This document shows positions 6,001-8,410 of a stretch of 8,410 nt of DNA, piece by piece. The DNA comes from an uncultured Eubacteriales bacterium. GTDB lineage: Bacteria; Bacillota; Clostridia; Oscillospirales; CAG-272. Under the pieces are notes generated by a model. The model searched no databases, had not been told where the DNA came from, and was given only the letters and a program-made list of their open reading frames with translations. The DNA is taken from assembly GCA_934500855.1 (NCBI GenBank), contig CAKSUH010000056.1, positions 1 to 8,410 of the forward strand. Reading direction: 5' to 3'. A program made the translations under genes and the position numbers. Within the stretch, counting starts at the first letter, position 1. Each line of letters begins with the position of its first letter.

Positions 6001-6062
6001 TTGGTTTGGGAGGTTGGGCGTTTTTGCAGTGTGCGGCTTCGCGCACGGTTGGTTGATGGGAG

Positions 6063-6095
6063 GCGCGGAACGACACGCGGGTCATTCCGTTTCGG
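6063..6095. repeat. Small dispersed hairpin repeat, copy 2
   Basis: This stretch, centred on GACACGCGGGTCATTCCG, shares the CGGGTCATTCCGTTTC core with 2728-2759, with the same spacing of a left-hand CGGAA-type arm. Both copies lie in the plus-strand 3' flank of a galactosidase gene. Confidence 0.5.
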
Positions 6096-6135
6096 ATGAA
6101 TGTTACTTGCTGACGGTTGTACAATGCCATACATG

Positions 6136-6489
6136 AGTGCCGAGATTCCGCCTGCCGGCGCCCCTTCGGGGTTCGACTGAACGCCGCAGGCGTTTGCTCT
6201 GAAATGACACCGTGGGATGTTTGTTGCGTGAGTGATACCACATTCATCCGTCAAAGTAACCTTGTGGTATTGGCTAAACACTGCAGCATGGTTAGACACA
6301 GCAACACAGGCAGGCATTGTAGCATTTGTTAAAGTAACATTGCAACAAGTGGGTTATATCCCACAAAACGCCACACCCTCTGTGTCATTCTGAGCGGAGC
6401 GGCACAGATATCGAAAATCAAGCGATTCAATCAATGATTGCCGCGGAGTCGAACCCCGAAGGGGCGCCGGCAGGCGGAATCTCGGCACT
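6136..6489. repeat. Composite element with 43-bp perfect inverted terminal repeats
   Basis: The arms at 6136-6178 and 6447-6489 are identical in inverted orientation over 43 bp. Each contains GCCGGCGCC and a CCC-C(TTCG)G-GG hairpin, and each is followed toward the inside by a diverged segment ending in GTGTCATT (6202-6210 in reverse, 6383-6390 forward; the right copy reads GTCATTCTGAGCGGAGC). This is best read as two copies of one intergenic repeat family in opposite orientation, roughly 76 and 107 bp long, with about 170 bp of non-coding DNA between them. No transposase is present. Confidence 0.7.
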
Positions 6490-6533
6490 GCGGATAAGTT
6501 TTTTGTTTTCCGTTCTTAAAAAAACGCAAAAAG

Positions 6534-6560
6534 CGGGCGGGAATCTTGGATTCCCGCCCG
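6534..6560 (-). terminator. Terminator of the LRR lipoprotein gene
   Basis: A perfect 12-bp stem, CGGGCGGGAATC (6534-6545) with GATTCCCGCCCG (6549-6560), has a 3-nt loop. Read on the minus strand it is followed by CTTTTTGCGTTTTTTT, a strong intrinsic terminator 22 nt after the stop codon. On the plus strand it is followed by TGTTTTATTGTTT, so it may act in both directions. Confidence 0.92.
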
Positions 6561-6582
6561 TGTTTTATTGTTTCGTTATTCG

Positions 6583-8304
6583 TTATGGGGATATGGTTCC
6601 GTCAGAACAAATTACCGTGCAACTCCACCCCAAATCATTTTTTGAGATAGCCTCCCACTGTGCTTTGGTTCCGGTATAAGTGATACTCGTCAGGCTACCA
6701 CAACCGGAGAACGCAGAATTGCCGATGCTCGTCACACTATCCGGTATCGTGATGCTCGTCAGACCACCGCACTTGTAGAACGCAGAATCGCCGATGCTCG
6801 TCACGCCATTTCCTATTGTGATTCTCGACAGTCTACTGCACTTGTAGAACGCGCCCTCTCCAATGCCCGTCACGCCATTTCCTATCGTGATGCTCGTCAG
6901 GCTACTGCAATCGAAGAATGCATAACTGCCGATGCTCGTTACACGATCCGGTATCGTGATGCTCGTCAGGCTACTGCAACCCTCGAACGCCCTCTCGCCG
7001 ATACTCGTCACACTGTTCGGTATTAAAACACTCGTCAAGCCCGAGCAATAGGAAAATGCGACCCTGCCGATACTCGTCACACTGTTCGGTATCGTGATAT
7101 CCGTCAATCCCGTGCAATAGGAAAATGCGGCATTGACGATACTCGTCACACTGTTCGGTATTGTGACACTTGTCAGACCGGTGCACCCCCAGAATGCGCT
7201 ACTGCCAATGCTTGTCACGCTGTCAGGTATTGTGATATCGGTCAATCCCGTGCAGCCATCAAATGCGATGTCTCCAATGCTCGTCACGCTATTGGGGATC
7301 GTAACACTTACCAAGCCGGTACAATCACGGAATACACAATCTCCGATGCTTGTCACACTGTCCGGTATCCGGATGCTCGTCAAACCGCTGCATTCCAGGA
7401 ATGCAGCACTGCCAATTTCCGTTACGCTGTTTGGTATCGTAATCCCTGTCAAGCCGGCACAACGGAAGAATGCATAGCTGCCAATGTGCGTCACGCTGTT
7501 TGGTATCGTAATACCCGTCAATCCCCTACAACCGGAGAATGCCAACCTGCCAATACTTGTCACACTACCGTCTGTTGGAATTACGCTGTTTTTGCAACCG
7601 GCAATCAATATTTTGCTTTCGGTTTCAATCAAGCAATTCCCAGCCGAATGATATATGGAATTATTTTCTGCCACATGGATGCTCGTCAAGTCGATACAAC
7701 CACCGAATGCCCCATCTCCAATACTCGTCACGCTATTCGGTATCGTGATACTTGTCAAGCCGATGCAACCACCGAATGCCCCATCTCCAATACTCGTCAC
7801 GCTATTCGGTATCGTGATACTTGTCAAGCTGCTGCAATCCACAAATGCTCTATTTCCGATGCTCGTCACGCTGTTCGGTATGGTAATGCTCGTCAAGCCG
7901 GTACACCAACAGAATGCGCTATCTTCGATGCTCGTTACCGCTTTCCCTTTATATGTAGCCGGAATCACCACTTCGGTCAGGTCATCCGACAGTACCCCGA
8001 TAACCTCATAATTCCCGTCCGAACGCAACCGATAAATCAGCTCCTCTGTTGCCGGCCTTTCAGGCTTTTCGGGCTTTTCGGGCTTTTCGGGGTTTTCGGA
8101 TTCTTCCGGCTTCTCCGTTGCCTCTGTTACCTCCGGCTTCTTTGTAATTTCTTCGGAACATACGGTTGTTACCTGCGACGCTTCCACCTCCTCGGTTTTC
8201 AATTCCGATGTAGGCACATCCCGCTTGTTGCAGGAAGCAAAACCGCCGCCCGCAAGCAATACGGACACACACACCCCCAACAGCCTTACCGCAGTTCGCT
8301 TCAT
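6583..8304 (-). CDS. BspA-type leucine-rich-repeat lipoprotein
   Basis: A 573-aa surface protein. It has a short lipoprotein signal peptide ending F-A-S-C (Cys25; F at -3 is unusual) and a Thr/Glu/Lys-rich linker (about 26-87) with an (EKP)n tract. A pre-repeat strand region (88-122) precedes 17 units of 23 residues with consensus VTSIG-xx-AF-xx-C-xx-LTSITIPNS (123 to about 542), and the protein ends in GTKAQWEAI...CSDG, typical of LRR_5 proteins. After unit 4 a degenerate stretch of about 33 residues interrupts the register. Proteins of this type bind host or microbial surfaces in Treponema, Bacteroides and Trichomonas; the ligand here is unknown. The start at 8304 follows AGGAGGAG by 6 nt. 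The gene is monocistronic, with promoter 8374-8402 and terminator 6534-6560. No LPxTG or dockerin signal was seen, so anchoring would be by lipid. Confidence 0.93.
   Translation of the reverse strand: MKRTAVRLLGVCVSVLLAGGGFASCNKRDVPTSELKTEEVEASQVTTVCSEEITKKPEVTEATEKPEESENPEKPEKPEKPERPATEELIYRLRSDGNYEVIGVLSDDLTEVVIPATYKGKAVTSIEDSAFCWCTGLTSITIPNSVTSIGNRAFVDCSSLTSITIPNSVTSIGDGAFGGCIGLTSITIPNSVTSIGDGAFGGCIDLTSIHVAENNSIYHSAGNCLIETESKILIAGCKNSVIPTDGSVTSIGRLAFSGCRGLTGITIPNSVTHIGSYAFFRCAGLTGITIPNSVTEIGSAAFLECSGLTSIRIPDSVTSIGDCVFRDCTGLVSVTIPNSVTSIGDIAFDGCTGLTDITIPDSVTSIGSSAFWGCTGLTSVTIPNSVTSIVNAAFSYCTGLTDITIPNSVTSIGRVAFSYCSGLTSVLIPNSVTSIGERAFEGCSSLTSITIPDRVTSIGSYAFFDCSSLTSITIGNGVTGIGEGAFYKCSRLSRITIGNGVTSIGDSAFYKCGGLTSITIPDSVTSIGNSAFSGCGSLTSITYTGTKAQWEAISKNDLGWSCTVICSDGTISP
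7697..7829 (-). repeat. Near-identical 69-bp tandem duplication inside the LRR array
   Basis: The 64 bases at 7697-7760 recur exactly at 7766-7829, offset by 69 bp, which is one 23-residue unit (VTSIGDGAFGGCI). The other units differ from each other at many synonymous positions, so this pair looks like a recent unit duplication. Confidence 0.85.
8063..8098 (-). repeat. 9-bp minisatellite encoding the EKP linker
   Basis: GGCTTTTCG is repeated three times without change (8063-8089), followed by a one-base variant (8090-8098). It encodes consecutive E-K-P triplets on the minus strand. Changes in copy number would stay in frame and alter linker length only. Confidence 0.8.
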
Positions 8305-8373
8305 AACATTCTCCTCCTCTTTTTATATCAAAAGCCCCTGCCATTCATTTTCAAGTCTCCGCCTTCATTTCTA

Positions 8374-8402
8374 AGTATATCATAAAAATTCCGCCATGTC
8401 AA
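8374..8402 (-). promoter_or_regulatory. Sigma-A promoter for the LRR lipoprotein gene
   Basis: On the minus strand, consensus -35 TTGACA (8397-8402), a 17-bp spacer, and -10 TATACT (8374-8379). The start of transcription would be near 8367, with a leader of about 63 nt before the ATG at 8304. The box quality suggests substantial expression that does not depend on an activator. Confidence 0.82.
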
Positions 8403-8410
8403 CCCAATAC

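Larger units (their letters stand above)
5821..6533. other. Gene-free repeat-rich region between melA and the LRR lipoprotein
   Basis: No credible coding sequence was found in about 710 bp. The stretch holds, in order, a tandem 16-bp repeat, a 12-bp hairpin, a long palindrome with a T-run, a dispersed hairpin repeat, and a pair of 43-bp inverted repeats framing about 270 bp. Inside that frame are further small dyads: ATACCACA/TGTGGTAT (6235-6242, 6263-6270), GTGGG/CCCAC (6349-6364), and a near-repeat AAAGTAAC-c/a-TTG (about 6253 and 6331). Confidence 0.7.

Noticed and set aside
6097..6125. Possible plus-strand promoter (TACAAT at 6120-6125) for a non-coding RNA
   Set aside because: No acceptable -35 box lies at 16-18 bp upstream, and no terminator-bounded transcript is apparent before the inverted-repeat element.
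6640..7960. Regularly spaced repeats that at first look CRISPR-like
   Set aside because: The period is a constant 69 bp with no unique spacers and the frame stays open throughout. The repeats encode a leucine-rich protein.
7486..8385. A 299-codon plus-strand open frame opposite the LRR gene
   Set aside because: It is a shadow of the 69-bp repeats on the other strand, has no ribosome binding site, and runs through the promoter and signal peptide region of the LRR gene.

Overview
The window looks like a chromosomal segment from an endospore-forming member of the Clostridia, plausibly a gut Oscillospirales-type organism. The evidence is an intact alpha/beta-type small acid-soluble spore protein gene, AAGGAG-like Shine-Dalgarno sequences, sigma-A type promoters with 17-bp spacers, and intracellular galactosidases each controlled by its own AraC-type regulator. 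The finer taxonomic placement is inference. No rRNA, tRNA, CRISPR array, transposase or phage gene was seen.

Layout. (1) 1-233 (-): N-terminal part of a probable AraC/PocR-like regulator, running off the left edge. (2) 234-598: a divergent control region with two back-to-back promoters and a perfect 20-bp inverted repeat centred exactly between them. (3) 599-2542 (+): GH42 beta-galactosidase. (4) 2543-2991: gene-free, hairpin-rich DNA. (5) 2992-3189 (+): spore protein, with a terminator at 3299-3335. (6) 4360-3357 (-): a two-gene unit made of an AraC-family regulator followed by an unrecognised 70-aa protein. (7) 4361-4497: a second divergent control region in which the two -35 boxes touch. 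(8) 4498-5820 (+): GH4 alpha-galactosidase, melA. (9) 5821-6533: about 700 bp without genes, packed with direct and inverted repeats. (10) 8304-6583 (-): a BspA-type leucine-rich-repeat lipoprotein with its own promoter at the right edge and a strong terminator at 6534-6560.

How the genes work together. Two regulator/hydrolase pairs, each divergent, cover beta- and alpha-galactosides (lactose or galactan fragments, and melibiose or raffinose-type sugars). Both enzymes lack signal peptides, so sugars must be imported by a transporter outside the window. In each pair the control region can be read almost base by base, with promoters and candidate operators on both strands. These regions and the repeat-laden intergenic stretch are the most interesting parts. 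I did not find a clearly new multi-gene system.
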